Translations under genes and position numbers: made by a program | Shown: positions 41,567 through 50,669 of the stretch, in pieces | Position numbering within the stretch: position 1 is the stretch's first letter | Layout: each line of letters opens with the position of its first letter | Notes under the pieces: generated by a model | What the model was told of the DNA's origin: nothing | The model's database searches: none | The model's input: the letters and a program-made list of their open reading frames with translations, nothing else | From: Elusimicrobiota bacterium | GTDB taxonomy: Bacteria; Elusimicrobiota; Elusimicrobia; Elusimicrobiales; UBA9959 | Direction: 5' to 3' | Assembly (NCBI GenBank): GCA_003450815.1 | Contig: DMES01000037.1 | Span: 1-64,000 of the forward strand | Length of the DNA: 64,000 bases

Positions 41567-42412
41567 ATGAAAATGCAGGTGGGGATAGGCTCTTTCAGGG
41601 AATTGGATTACTTTCTGGCCGCGGGCGCCGGGGAGTTCTACTGCGGCCTTGATAAAATACCAAGCCATGTTGAGGGCGCGTGTAATTTCGGGAGTTTGGA
41701 CGATATCCTGACGGCCGCAAGGCTGGTCCATGCCGCAGGCGGAAAAATGTTTTTTGCCGCCAACGAGGTTCATGCTTCTCTGCTGGAAGAGACCGGGTGC
41801 GTTATAAGAGAACTGGCGAACGGCGGCATAGACGGCGTGATAATAAAAGATCTAGCCCTGCTGGACCTGCTTAAGCGCCGCGGCATTAAGACCGCTTATA
41901 TTCTCAGCACTCTTTCATGCTGCATGAACGCCGCCACGCTGGCCGTTTACCGCGGATACGGGGTTAAGCGGCTCGCTCTGCCCGAGCAGCTTAACCCGGC
42001 CGAAACCCGCGAACTGGTGTGTAATTCCTGGGGTATAGTCTCCGAGGTCTTTCTGAAAGCTCGGGAATGCTGCAGGAATTTCAACGGCCTCTGTTTCCTG
42101 GACTGCCACGGAAAACAATCCAACACCTGCGGGAAGAGCTTCCGCCGTGAAGGCGGCGGTGTTTTTCGGATGCCGGGCTTTTCCCCGGAGGAACATATGG
42201 CCCAGCTGCATGACTATTACCATATGGGCGTGGGAGTGCTGAAAGTGGGGCGCTCTCCCAGACCCGAAACCTCGCGGCTGGTTTTTAAGGAGGCGCTGCT
42301 GCTTCTGGATCTATTGAAATCAGGTTTGGGCCGTAAAGCCTTTACAGGTGAAGCCTTGCGCGTACATACTGTCTTTGACAAGGCTTATCGTCACCTTATA
42401 GAGAGAGTCTGA
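41567..42412 (+). CDS. U32 peptidase-family protein, UbiU-like, in the Hxs cluster
   Basis: 281 residues. FRELDYFLAAGAGEFYCGL and ILSTLSCCMNAATLAVYRGYGVKRLALPEQLNPAETREL are U32 motifs. Iron-sulfur ligand pattern CRNFNGLC (C-x6-C), LDCHG and NTCGKSF resembles UbiU and the 27804-28760 protein. Immediately followed (no gap) by the UbiV-like gene. Known relatives perform oxygen-independent hydroxylation or tRNA/rRNA modification; inside a radical SAM cluster this pair could hydroxylate the peptide or supply a modified cofactor, which is speculative. Confidence 0.8.
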   Translation: MKMQVGIGSFRELDYFLAAGAGEFYCGLDKIPSHVEGACNFGSLDDILTAARLVHAAGGKMFFAANEVHASLLEETGCVIRELANGGIDGVIIKDLALLDLLKRRGIKTAYILSTLSCCMNAATLAVYRGYGVKRLALPEQLNPAETRELVCNSWGIVSEVFLKARECCRNFNGLCFLDCHGKQSNTCGKSFRREGGGVFRMPGFSPEEHMAQLHDYYHMGVGVLKVGRSPRPETSRLVFKEALLLLDLLKSGLGRKAFTGEALRVHTVFDKAYRHLIERV

Positions 42413-43108
42413 ATGGAATTAGCCGTGCTGCTTACTCCCGAAGAGGCCCGCGCCGCGGGCCCCGGCTTGTTTAAAAGGTATTCCAGGGCTTATGTCGGAA
42501 GCGGGTTCTGCCAGAACCTCCTGCCGGAAGCGCGGGATATAGGCATGCTTCATTCAAAAGGCGCTAAAACCATTACACTGGCAACTCCGCTGTTTACCGG
42601 CGCCGGCCTGAAAAAATTCGAAAAAATCCTGAAAGCGGTGCTGGAAACGGAAAAAAGGATTGAGGTTTCGGTAAATGATTTGGGTTTGCTGGCCTTGCTG
42701 CGACGGCGCTACCGCGCGCGGGTGACGCCGCTGCTCGGCAGGCCGGTCTCGCATGATTATCTCCGCATGGAGCCGTCTTTTTTGAAACGGTTTTTGCGGT
42801 ATTACGGCGTGAAATACCTTGAAAGCGACGAAAATTCCATGGTGCGCAATCTTCCGGCTTCGTCAAAACTGGCAGTGTCTTTTCATTACCCGCTTGCCTG
42901 CCTAGCCATGAGCCGTTTTTGCCCGCACGAGGGCCGTATGGACGACAGTTGCGCTCGGTCCTGCGCGGTAGGCCCTGTAAAACTGGAAGACGCCTGCGGA
43001 GAACAGCTGATTTTAAAGAACGGCGCGTATTTTGCAGGGAATACGCCCTGCCGTCACAAGGCTGTAAAGCGTCTGGTTTACGCTCCGGGCGGTTCACTTA
43101 AGCTTTAG
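42413..43108 (+). CDS. U32 peptidase-family protein, UbiV-like, in the Hxs cluster
   Basis: 231 residues, shorter than its paralogue at 26980. Conserved FCQNLL, VNDLGLLALL and FHYPLACLAMS; cysteines in FCPHEGRMDDSCARSC (C-x9-C-x3-C) plus the FCQNLL Cys give four likely [4Fe-4S] ligands. It starts at the base after the UbiU-like stop, so the pair is co-translated and probably heterodimeric. Confidence 0.75.
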   Translation: MELAVLLTPEEARAAGPGLFKRYSRAYVGSGFCQNLLPEARDIGMLHSKGAKTITLATPLFTGAGLKKFEKILKAVLETEKRIEVSVNDLGLLALLRRRYRARVTPLLGRPVSHDYLRMEPSFLKRFLRYYGVKYLESDENSMVRNLPASSKLAVSFHYPLACLAMSRFCPHEGRMDDSCARSCAVGPVKLEDACGEQLILKNGAYFAGNTPCRHKAVKRLVYAPGGSLKL

Positions 43109-43144
43109 AAGCCTGTCCGGCATAAAGAAAAGAATTATTAAAAA

Positions 43145-44050
43145 ATGAAAAGAGTTGATATAAAAATAGGCTTCAACTGCAATAACCGCTGCGATTTCTG
43201 CGCGCAGGGGGACAAGCGTTACAAGAGCAAACAAAAATCCCTGACAGAAATAAAACAAATTCTTCGGACCGCCCGCGCCTCCGGAGTGAGCGGGGTGGTT
43301 TTTACCGGCGGCGAACCCACGCTGCACCCCGGCCTTATAGATGCCGTAAAGGCCGCCCGCGCCATGGGGTATGTCAGCGTGCAGGTGCAGACCAACGGGC
43401 GGCATTTTGCCTATTACGATTACTGCGCGGGGCTTAAATCCGCCGGGGTCACTGAAATGGGGCCCTCGCTTCACGGCTCCAGCCCTGAAATTCATGAGGG
43501 CCTGACCAACGCCCCGGGAAGTTTTAGCGAGGTGGTTAAAGGCATACTCAATTGCAAGCGACTCGGGATGTATGTGTTGACCAATTCCGTGATTACAAAA
43601 AAAAATTACAAAGATTTGCCCGCGCTTGCTAAATTGCTCTTATATCTTAAGGTCGATCAGTATCAGCTGGCTTTTATTCATATAATAGGCACGGCTCTTG
43701 AAAACCGTGCCGGGATAGTGCCCCTAAAAAGCGACGCTATGCCGTTTATCCGCCGCGCCCTTGACGCTGGTATAAAAAAAGGCGTGCCCTGCTACACCGA
43801 AGCCATACCCTTTTGCCTGATGAAAGGGTATGAGCGGTGCGTGGCCGAACGGATAATTCCTGAAGGGCCTGTAGCCGATGCCGGCATTTACGTTAAAAGT
43901 TACGGCGATTGGCGCCGCAACCAGGGCAAGCTCAAGCGAAAAGAGTGCCGGAGCTGCCGCTGGTTTGCGATCTGCGAGGGGCCCTGGCGGGAATATCCTG
44001 GGTTATACGGCTGGGATGAATTTGTGCCGGTCAAGAATAAAGCCGGTTAA
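43145..44050 (+). CDS. HxsC-like radical SAM protein (paralogue 2)
   Basis: 301 residues. CNNRCDFC near residue 12, FTGGEPTLHPG, VQTNGRHF and LHGSSPEIHEG in the core. Near the C-terminus IPFCLMKGYERC and CRSCRWFAICEGPWREYPGLYGWDEFVPV show the group's auxiliary-cluster pattern. 36 bases after the U32 pair. Confidence 0.82.
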   Translation: MKRVDIKIGFNCNNRCDFCAQGDKRYKSKQKSLTEIKQILRTARASGVSGVVFTGGEPTLHPGLIDAVKAARAMGYVSVQVQTNGRHFAYYDYCAGLKSAGVTEMGPSLHGSSPEIHEGLTNAPGSFSEVVKGILNCKRLGMYVLTNSVITKKNYKDLPALAKLLLYLKVDQYQLAFIHIIGTALENRAGIVPLKSDAMPFIRRALDAGIKKGVPCYTEAIPFCLMKGYERCVAERIIPEGPVADAGIYVKSYGDWRRNQGKLKRKECRSCRWFAICEGPWREYPGLYGWDEFVPVKNKAG

Positions 44051-44078
44051 AGCGATCCCGTTTAGCTGGATATTGAAA

Positions 44079-44141
44079 ATGAATATAATGAACTATACCG
44101 GACTTATACCGAAGGCGGCTTGGCACGGGTTTTCTGCATAA
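44079..44141 (+). CDS. Possible 20-residue peptide upstream of a radical SAM gene
   Basis: ATG-to-TAA frame encoding MNIMNYTGLIPKAAWHGFSA, ending three bases before the next radical SAM ATG. PQQ-type precursors are similarly short and adjacent to their radical SAM gene, but no ribosome-binding site is visible and chance occurrence is quite possible. Confidence 0.2.
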   Translation: MNIMNYTGLIPKAAWHGFSA

Positions 44142-44144
44142 TCA

Positions 44145-45080
44145 ATGTCTGAAACCGGAATTTACGAATGTTATCTTACATACAGGTGCAATCAGCGCTG
44201 CACATTTTGCTTTGTGTCGGAGGCGGAGCGCGCGGTCGGAGCGCCAATCGGTTTCAAAAGCATAATAGGCAAAATTTACAAAATGAGAAAGGCCGGCTGC
44301 GATGACCTGCGGCTACTGGGGGGGGAACCGGCCATGTATCCGGATATAACCGGAGTATGCGCGGCTGCCTCAAAGATCGGTTATAAGAGCATAACTATTT
44401 TCACCAATGGAACCTGTTTTGCCGGCAATGAGCTCGCCAGTCAACTGAAGAAATACGGGCTTGACAGGGCGAATGTAAGTATTCATTCGCACAAGCCGGA
44501 AGTCCACGACAAGATAACCGGGGTGAAGGGTTCTTTTTACAGGATGCTTTCCGGTCTGGACAGCCTCCGACGCGCCGGAGTGAGGATTAGCTTTATCTGT
44601 GTGGTGAATTTCCTCAATGCCACAGAACTCAACAGGACGACGGCTTTTTTTCTGAACAAGGGCATTTCCGGATTCACTTTCTTTTTCACAAAATATCAGG
44701 GACGGATGGTTGAAGAGCCTACCAGGTCTGATAAACTTTCCATCAGCATGTCCGAAGCGGCGGCCGTGGTGAAAAAAGCTCTCGGAGTATTCAGGCGCCA
44801 TAAAATGCCATTGCCCGGGCTGGAACATTTTCTTCCGTGCGTTCTTCCAGGCTATGTACGGCTGATGACCGATTATTTTCCGGCAGAGGCTGGAAAACCG
44901 GACACTGGCTATCTGGTGCATCCGGATGGTATTACGGCCCGAGTGTATGCCACAGCATATAAAGGCCGCAGATGGCTTGAAACCTGTTCCCGCTGCAGAT
45001 TTCGGCGGGGCTGCTGCGGGATAGATCCCGGATATCTGGCTAAATTCGGTTCGCGGGAGTTTAAGCCGGTAAAAAAATGA
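44145..45080 (+). CDS. HxsC-like radical SAM protein (paralogue 3)
   Basis: 311 residues. CNQRCTFC near residue 15, LLGGEPAMYP, IFTNGTCF and SIHSHKPEVHDKITGV in the core. C-terminal LPCVLPGYVRLM and CSRCRFRRGCCGIDPGYLAKFGSREFKPV complete the group pattern. Overlaps hxsB3 by ATGA, so the two are coupled. Confidence 0.82.
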   Translation: MSETGIYECYLTYRCNQRCTFCFVSEAERAVGAPIGFKSIIGKIYKMRKAGCDDLRLLGGEPAMYPDITGVCAAASKIGYKSITIFTNGTCFAGNELASQLKKYGLDRANVSIHSHKPEVHDKITGVKGSFYRMLSGLDSLRRAGVRISFICVVNFLNATELNRTTAFFLNKGISGFTFFFTKYQGRMVEEPTRSDKLSISMSEAAAVVKKALGVFRRHKMPLPGLEHFLPCVLPGYVRLMTDYFPAEAGKPDTGYLVHPDGITARVYATAYKGRRWLETCSRCRFRRGCCGIDPGYLAKFGSREFKPVKK

Positions 45081-46501
45081 AAAAAACCATGTCGCTTATG
45101 CCTTTTGGTTTTGCGCCGGTTACCGGAGGGGTGTTGGTTTCCAACGACTTCGGCGGCTGGCTGGTTCTGGACGGAAGGGAGTTCAGGAGCCTGAAAGACG
45201 GAAGCTTTGCGCGCAAGAAAGGGCTTTGCGCCAAACTTGCACGGCGCGGTTTTATAAAAGAGCGGCTTGATTTTGAAAGCCTCGGGCAGGATATGGGCGG
45301 ACTTCACAGGCACAGTTTCGGCGGCCCGAGCCTGCACATACTTGTGGTAACGCTGAAGTGCAACCACGCCTGCGTTTATTGCAGGGCGGTAAAAGCCGGC
45401 GGGTTTGAAAAAGCCGTGATGAGTCTTGAGACCGCCAAAAAAAGCATAGACATGGCCTTTTCCTCACCGAATAAAAATATCGTTATTGAGTTCCAGGGCG
45501 GCGAGGCGCTCATAAACTGGCCGGTAGTCAGGAACGCCATTCTTTACGCCCGGAAGAAAAACACGGCATACGACAAAAACCTTGAAATTTCGGTTGTAAC
45601 GAATCTTAGCCTGATGGACGAGGAAAAATTTTCTTTCCTTACCGGTCACGGCGCCGGGGTATGCGCCTCTCTTGACGGCCCCGCTTTTTTGCACGACGCC
45701 AACCGGCGCTACGCTGGAGGCTCTTCGCATGAAAAGACCTTGTATTGGCTGAAAAAAGCGCTTTCCTTGAAACATGGCGGGGAAAAAGACTCGCTCCCTT
45801 CGGCTCTAATGACGGCCACAAAGCTTTCACTGAAGTATCCGGAAGAAATTGTTGAAACTTACCGCAAGATCGGGCTGGGCGGTATATTTCTGCGTCCGCT
45901 ATCGCCGATAGGCTTCGCGCGGTCTGTTTGGGGCGATATCGGCTATAAGTCTGAGGAATTCGGTTCTTTTTACCGTTCGGCGCTTGAACATATTCTCAGG
46001 CTGAACCGGCGCGGCGAGCGTTTTGTGGAGCGCAATGCCGCCATAGTGGCCCGGAAAGCGCTTAAAAAAGAAGACCCCAACTTTCTGGATCTGCGTTCTC
46101 CGTGCGGAGGAGCCATTGGACAGCTAGCCTATAACTGGGATGGCGGGGTTTACACCTGCGACGAAGGCAGGATGGCAGGTTTCGGCCGGGACGATTTTTT
46201 CAGGCTCGGCAGCGTTTACAAAAACTCTTATCAGGAAATAATCAGCGCTCCCGCGGCCAGAGTTTGCGCTTTGGCTTCCTGTCTAGAAAACCAGAGCGCC
46301 TGCTCGCGCTGCGCGTGGAAGCCTTTTTGCGGAGTTTGTCCCGTGTATAATTATGAAACCCAGGGGTCTCCGTGGGGAGATATAGTCACCGGGGACTGGT
46401 GTAAAATACAAAAAGGCATTTTCTCGGCGGTTTTTGACGCCTTGTCAAAACCCTCCAGCCGTAAGATTATAGAGGGCTGGCTGGACACAACGGATAGGTA
46501 G
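45077..46501 (+). CDS. hxsB: HxsB-like radical SAM maturase 3
   Basis: 474 residues. VLVSNDFGGWLVLDGREF N-terminal region, CNHACVYC, EFQGGEALINW and SLDGPAFLHD; C-terminal SPCGGAIGQLAYN, YTCDEGRMAG and CSRCAWKPFCGVCPVYNYETQG with the full cysteine set, like copy 1. The GGE motif ends in A rather than the usual P. Fused by ATGA overlap to the preceding HxsC-like gene. A 130-base gap with a word-repeat patch separates it from hxsC. Confidence 0.87.
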   Translation: MKKTMSLMPFGFAPVTGGVLVSNDFGGWLVLDGREFRSLKDGSFARKKGLCAKLARRGFIKERLDFESLGQDMGGLHRHSFGGPSLHILVVTLKCNHACVYCRAVKAGGFEKAVMSLETAKKSIDMAFSSPNKNIVIEFQGGEALINWPVVRNAILYARKKNTAYDKNLEISVVTNLSLMDEEKFSFLTGHGAGVCASLDGPAFLHDANRRYAGGSSHEKTLYWLKKALSLKHGGEKDSLPSALMTATKLSLKYPEEIVETYRKIGLGGIFLRPLSPIGFARSVWGDIGYKSEEFGSFYRSALEHILRLNRRGERFVERNAAIVARKALKKEDPNFLDLRSPCGGAIGQLAYNWDGGVYTCDEGRMAGFGRDDFFRLGSVYKNSYQEIISAPAARVCALASCLENQSACSRCAWKPFCGVCPVYNYETQGSPWGDIVTGDWCKIQKGIFSAVFDALSKPSSRKIIEGWLDTTDR

Positions 46502-46625
46502 ATAGGCTGTAGGCAGTTAGCCTGTGGGAGGAAATTTTTCGCGGTCATGCGAAGTGTAGAGCGTTCTGGGCGCCTTGGTCGGTTAATGCGTAACGACTAA
46601 CAGCCTTCAGTCTATAGCGTAAACA
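46501..46625. repeat. Word-repeat patch between hxsB3 and hxsC
   Basis: ATAGGCTGTAGGCAGTTAGCCTGT near the left end and CTAACAGCCTTCAGTCTATAGC near the right end are reiterated and mutually complementary words. The only such intergenic patch inside the Hxs array. Confidence 0.5.
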
Positions 46626-46633
46626 ACCTATTT

Positions 46634-47521
46634 ATGCCTGATATATCTTTTTGGAACAAATGCAACAGCAAGTGCGTGATGTGTACAAACATGGCTTCTT
46701 TTTCCTCGCAGGACAGCTCGCAGTACGGCTTGAAGAGGCAGATACGGAAAATGGAAAGCTATCTGAAGGGGGAGAGCGTATATTTCAAGAACGCAGACAA
46801 ATCCGATTTTTTAAGCCTTACCGGCGGCGAGCCCACCTTACACCCCGATTTTTTCCAGCTGCTCGCCTATTTCAGGCGGAGGCTTGCCGGGACGCCCATC
46901 AGGCTTCTGACAAACGGAAGGACGCTTGCTGATACCGGGTTTACCGCTAAATTGCTGAAAACAGCCGGTCCTCCTTTCTGTTTTATAATTCCTCTGCATG
47001 GCTCCGGCCCCTCTCTGCACGATAAGGTCGCCGGAGTGAAAGGCTGTTTTATGCAGACCATGAAAGGGCTGGAGAACCTGTTTTCCATGGCCGGCGGCAG
47101 GGATATAGAAATACGCGTTGTTCTTCATAAGTTGAACGCCGTGGCTTTGCCTGACATCCTGAAACTTCTGCTTAAAAAATTCCCCCGCACTTCCCGCTAC
47201 CGCGTGGTAGTTATACACTATGAGATAGAGGGGGAGTCGGAAAGAAACCACCCCCTGCTGGCGTTACGGTTTAAAAATTCTGTCCGGGCCGTGCGCGCCT
47301 GCGTGCGCCTTCTGCCAAAATTCGCGCATCTTGAGCTTTATCATTTTCCACTTTGTGTTCTTCCGCCGTCTTTGCGTGCCCTGGCCCGCGTCACCCTGCC
47401 CCGCGCGGACAGAATATATCCGCCCTCAAAATGCGGCCGCTGCGCGCTCAAAGCAAAATGCCTGGGGCTTATGCGTGCATACCACAAAAAATTCGGGGCC
47501 TCGGAGCTGAAAACTATATGA
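46634..47521 (+). CDS. hxsC: HxsC radical SAM maturase of the His-Xaa-Ser system
   Basis: 295 residues. The closest fit to HxsC as I remember the family: WNKCNSKCVMC, SLTGGEPTLHPDFFQLL, RLLTNGRTL, IPLHGSGPSLHD, then the distinctive EIRVVLHKLN, LYHFPLCVLPPSLRALA and CGRCALKAKCLGL. The last two form the lone Cys plus C-x2-C-x5-C auxiliary pattern shared by the six paralogues in this array and the one at 28864. Predicted to act with an HxsB and HxsD on the repeat precursor. Its stop overlaps the A24-type peptidase gene (ATGA). Confidence 0.8.
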   Translation: MPDISFWNKCNSKCVMCTNMASFSSQDSSQYGLKRQIRKMESYLKGESVYFKNADKSDFLSLTGGEPTLHPDFFQLLAYFRRRLAGTPIRLLTNGRTLADTGFTAKLLKTAGPPFCFIIPLHGSGPSLHDKVAGVKGCFMQTMKGLENLFSMAGGRDIEIRVVLHKLNAVALPDILKLLLKKFPRTSRYRVVVIHYEIEGESERNHPLLALRFKNSVRAVRACVRLLPKFAHLELYHFPLCVLPPSLRALARVTLPRADRIYPPSKCGRCALKAKCLGLMRAYHKKFGASELKTI

Positions 47522-48669
47522 AACCGGTCTCTCTTTCCTTTCTTGCGGTTTTGGTTCTTTGGGCGGTTTCCGTGGTAAGCGCCGATATCGCCACTAATAA
47601 AATAACCAACCGGAAAATTATTCTGGGCGCGAAAATACTTTTGGGGGCGTGCATTGCCCAGGCTTTCGTTACGTATCTCGGTTACAAAGGGGATACCCCC
47701 GTCTTTTTGCTGTGGGAGTTTTATCCAATGCTGGCGCGTCACGCGCTGTGGTCGGCGCTGGCCGGCATTATCTTGTGGTACGCTGAAATATGGCCTGCAG
47801 GAGACGCCAAATTTTTTATTCTTGTTTCGGCTTCATTGCCTGTTGTTAATTCGCAGATCCGGAATTTTCCGAATTATCTTTTTCTCTCCCTGCTTGTGAA
47901 TATTTTCGTTCTCGCCTCCATTTTCGCGGTGTGCGGGTTTATTTCTTCAGGTATGCGCTCCGCTTCGCCCGGGGATTTTTTAAGCGGACTTTGGACGGAT
48001 ATGCGAAAAAGGTTGTCATCTCTCGGATCTGGAAAAAGCCGTCTGACAGCCCTGGCATACCTGTTTAATATGATTTTTGTCTTTCTCATGCAGCAGATAT
48101 TCGCGTTTGAGGCCGCCGGGGCGTTAGGCAGGCTGTTTTCACGCGTGGAAGTCCTTTATTTCTTTATTTTTATACTTTGGGGTAAGATAGGCGGAGTTTT
48201 CAAAGGCCGGCGCCTGTTTTACCTTACAACCTGCTGTTACCTTGTGTATTTTTTTGCCGGTTATTTCTTTTTCTATGACCGCCTGGCGCTCATGATAATC
48301 ACGGCCATAGTCAATGTGCTTAAATTCAGCCTGCTTTTGTTTTTCGGGCGTTTCATGCTTGAATTCCTGATGGAAAAAAAGGATCTGATCTATGTGGGCG
48401 CTGAGGAGCTCTCGCCGGGCATGGTGCTTTCTTCAAAAGAGAGCGCAAGGCTTAAGGCGAACCCCGTTTTTGAGGGCGCCTTTGATGATTCTTTCAGAGA
48501 CGGGCTTGTGGCGGAACAGGTGGAACTCCTGAGAAGCTGGCTTAAAAAGCTGCCGCTTGAGAATGCCAAAATGGAAATGGTCAAAGGCCGGCCTTTCGCT
48601 CTTTGGATATCCGCGGGCGCCGCCATTTCGCTGCTGTTTGACAGAAATCTGGTGCATCTTCTGAAATGA
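47518..48669 (+). CDS. A24 prepilin-peptidase-like multipass membrane protein
   Basis: 383 residues from ATG 47518 (overlap with hxsC); the longer upstream frame has no support. Around eight hydrophobic segments between residues 1 and 285. Two motifs match the aspartic A24 family: SADIATNKITN after helix 1 and WPAGDAKFFIL (the G-D-x-K site) after helix 3. The C-terminal about 100 residues are soluble (MVLSSKESARLKAN onward) and not typical of pilin peptidases. It may cleave the leader of the precursor, or the peptide may pass through it. No pilin gene is nearby, which favours a cluster-specific role. Confidence 0.7.
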   Translation: MKPVSLSFLAVLVLWAVSVVSADIATNKITNRKIILGAKILLGACIAQAFVTYLGYKGDTPVFLLWEFYPMLARHALWSALAGIILWYAEIWPAGDAKFFILVSASLPVVNSQIRNFPNYLFLSLLVNIFVLASIFAVCGFISSGMRSASPGDFLSGLWTDMRKRLSSLGSGKSRLTALAYLFNMIFVFLMQQIFAFEAAGALGRLFSRVEVLYFFIFILWGKIGGVFKGRRLFYLTTCCYLVYFFAGYFFFYDRLALMIITAIVNVLKFSLLLFFGRFMLEFLMEKKDLIYVGAEELSPGMVLSSKESARLKANPVFEGAFDDSFRDGLVAEQVELLRSWLKKLPLENAKMEMVKGRPFALWISAGAAISLLFDRNLVHLLK

Positions 48670-49595
48670 AAAAGAAAATAGCGAAGAAGCTCAAAATTGT
48701 GGTTTTTACCGGCTACGCCTGCAATAATAACTGCCGGTTCTGCATTGCCGCCGATAAGCGTCTGCTGCCCCAGAAAACCACGGCGGAGCTTTCGCGTGAA
48801 ATTTATCAGGCGCGCAATAAGGGCGCGCAAATACTTGAAATCATAGGCGGCGAGGCCACGATAAGAAAAGACTTCTCTCACATGGTTTCTCTCGCCAAAA
48901 AGATAGGCATTCCTGAGGTTATATGCGCCACCAACGGCCGTGTGTTCTCGGATTTAAGCCGCGCGCGCGAAATAGTGGAGGCGGGAATGGATACCCTTGT
49001 TTTTTCCGTGCACGGCGCCAAAGCGGCCGTGCATGACGCTTTGACCCGAAGCCCCGGCAGTTTCAGCGAGTTGTGCCGCGGCCTGGAAAACTTAAAAAAA
49101 ATCGGGTTCTCGAACATAAATGGCAATACGGCCGTTGTAAAAACCAATATGCGCGGGCTGCCGGAGATAGCAGGGTTTTACGCGGAACATAAAGTGCGCA
49201 ATGTAGAATACATTTTCGTCGATTCAAATTCCGGCGGTGCCAATAATAATTTTTTTGAGCTTGTTCCCCATATTTCAAAAGCCGCGCCTTTCATGAGGCG
49301 GGCTCTGGAGATAGGGCTTAAGGCCGGTTTTGGACAGTGGAAAGTGCGTTATGTGCCCCTTTGCCATTTTACCGGCTATGAGGCTCAGATAAGCGAAATC
49401 AACGAGAAGGCTCTTTTTCTTACCGAGCATTGGGCGCCCGATTTTAAAAACCTCGATGTGGTAAAATCCAGAGCCGCTGTCGGCCGGAGAAAAACTGAAA
49501 AGTGCCTTGGCTGCCGGCTTTACGGAACTTGCGAAGGTATTTGGGTGGAATATCTTAAAAACTACGGAGACGAAGAGCTGCATCCGGTACAATAA
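48666..49595 (+). CDS. HxsC-like radical SAM protein (paralogue 4)
   Basis: 309 residues. CNNNCRFC near residue 19, IIGGEATIRKD (Ala instead of Pro after GGE), CATNGRVF and SVHGAKAAVHD. C-terminal VPLCHFTGYEAQ and CLGCRLYGTCEGIWVEYLKNYGDEELHPV carry the group's auxiliary pattern. ATGA overlap with the A24-type gene and no gap before the next radical SAM gene. Confidence 0.82.
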   Translation: MKKKIAKKLKIVVFTGYACNNNCRFCIAADKRLLPQKTTAELSREIYQARNKGAQILEIIGGEATIRKDFSHMVSLAKKIGIPEVICATNGRVFSDLSRAREIVEAGMDTLVFSVHGAKAAVHDALTRSPGSFSELCRGLENLKKIGFSNINGNTAVVKTNMRGLPEIAGFYAEHKVRNVEYIFVDSNSGGANNNFFELVPHISKAAPFMRRALEIGLKAGFGQWKVRYVPLCHFTGYEAQISEINEKALFLTEHWAPDFKNLDVVKSRAAVGRRKTEKCLGCRLYGTCEGIWVEYLKNYGDEELHPVQ

Positions 49596-50669
49596 ATGCG
49601 CGCGCCAAACCATCTTGTGATATACCTGAGCGGCAGATGCAATCTTGCCTGCGTTTACTGCTATGCCAGGTTTAAAGGCGCGCCCATAAGCCGTAAACGC
49701 CTTCTGGCCGCTTTGGACATTTTTTTTAAAAACGGCATTACAGGAAAAAAAATTACTTTTTTAGGCGGAGAGCCCGCGCTGCATCCCGCCCTGCTGAAGG
49801 CGGCGGTTTTAAGAGCGCGCCTGAAGGCCGGACGGGATTTGCCGATACAGGTTTTCACCAACGGCACCATGCTCACCCGGTCTCTTTTAAACTTTTTGTC
49901 CGGCCGGGGGGTGAAGATTGTTCTCAGCCTTGACGGGCCCGCGTCCGAAACCGACCTTAACAGGCGCTTCAAGGCCGGCGGCGGCTCGGTTTTTTCCTCG
50001 GCGGTCAAAAATGCGGGGAACAGGGAAAATATTGTCGTGAGCATGGTTGTTACTCCGCAAAGCGCCTTAAGGCTGGCGGAAAACATTGAGAGCCTGCTGG
50101 CCCTTGGGTTTAAAAGGCTTGCCTGGGCGCCTGACATCTCCACCCTTTGGAATCAGCGCTCGCTGGCGGAGCTGAAAAAATCGGCGCTGAAAGCTAAGGC
50201 CGGCTACTTCAAGGCTTTAAGAAGCGGCGGCCGGATTTACGAGATAGCCAATATATATGAAATACTTAAGCTTGCGCGCGGCGGCGGCAAGCTGCCCGGC
50301 TGCATGAATATAACGCTTGGCCCGGATGGATTCTTTTATCCTTGCGATAAAATTTTTGCCGGAGGGCTTGACCGCATAAAGCGTTTCAGGGTTGGGGCCG
50401 ATGGAACCGGGAGAGAAAAATTTTTTCGCTTCGCCTCCGCCCTCGGGGCCGGCTCAAAGCAGGTACTGTGCGCTGTGGCGCCCTGGGCGCTGCGCCATTT
50501 CTCTCCGGGAGGCCCTGGGCCTCAGGACGCGGCGGCGCTTAAGCGGCAATACCAGGCGCGCAAGACGGTTCTGGCCTGGCTTGAAGGGATGGCCGTAGAA
50601 GGTTGTAAATATCCGGCTTTCCGTTCGGTGCATGGTTTAAAAAGCTGTAGTCGCCAAAAAATCAGATAA
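49596..50669 (+). CDS. SPASM-type radical SAM protein
   Basis: 357 residues. CNLACVYC near residue 13, FLGGEPALHP, VFTNGTML and SLDGPASETDLNRRF. A SPASM-style segment LPGCMNITLGPDGFFYPCDKIF has the two cysteines bracketing the G-P-D-G turn; further cysteines occur near the end (VLCAV, EGCKYP, KSCSR). Closest in style to anaerobic sulfatase-maturase/peptide-maturase enzymes, different from both HxsB and HxsC groups. Ends in a terminator-like hairpin (50654-50683). Confidence 0.82.
   Translation: MRAPNHLVIYLSGRCNLACVYCYARFKGAPISRKRLLAALDIFFKNGITGKKITFLGGEPALHPALLKAAVLRARLKAGRDLPIQVFTNGTMLTRSLLNFLSGRGVKIVLSLDGPASETDLNRRFKAGGGSVFSSAVKNAGNRENIVVSMVVTPQSALRLAENIESLLALGFKRLAWAPDISTLWNQRSLAELKKSALKAKAGYFKALRSGGRIYEIANIYEILKLARGGGKLPGCMNITLGPDGFFYPCDKIFAGGLDRIKRFRVGADGTGREKFFRFASALGAGSKQVLCAVAPWALRHFSPGGPGPQDAAALKRQYQARKTVLAWLEGMAVEGCKYPAFRSVHGLKSCSRQKIR

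Noticed and set aside
42594..43097. A 167-residue minus-strand open frame
   Set aside because: Antisense shadow of the UbiV-like gene; GC-rich third positions create long antisense frames, and it has no family features.
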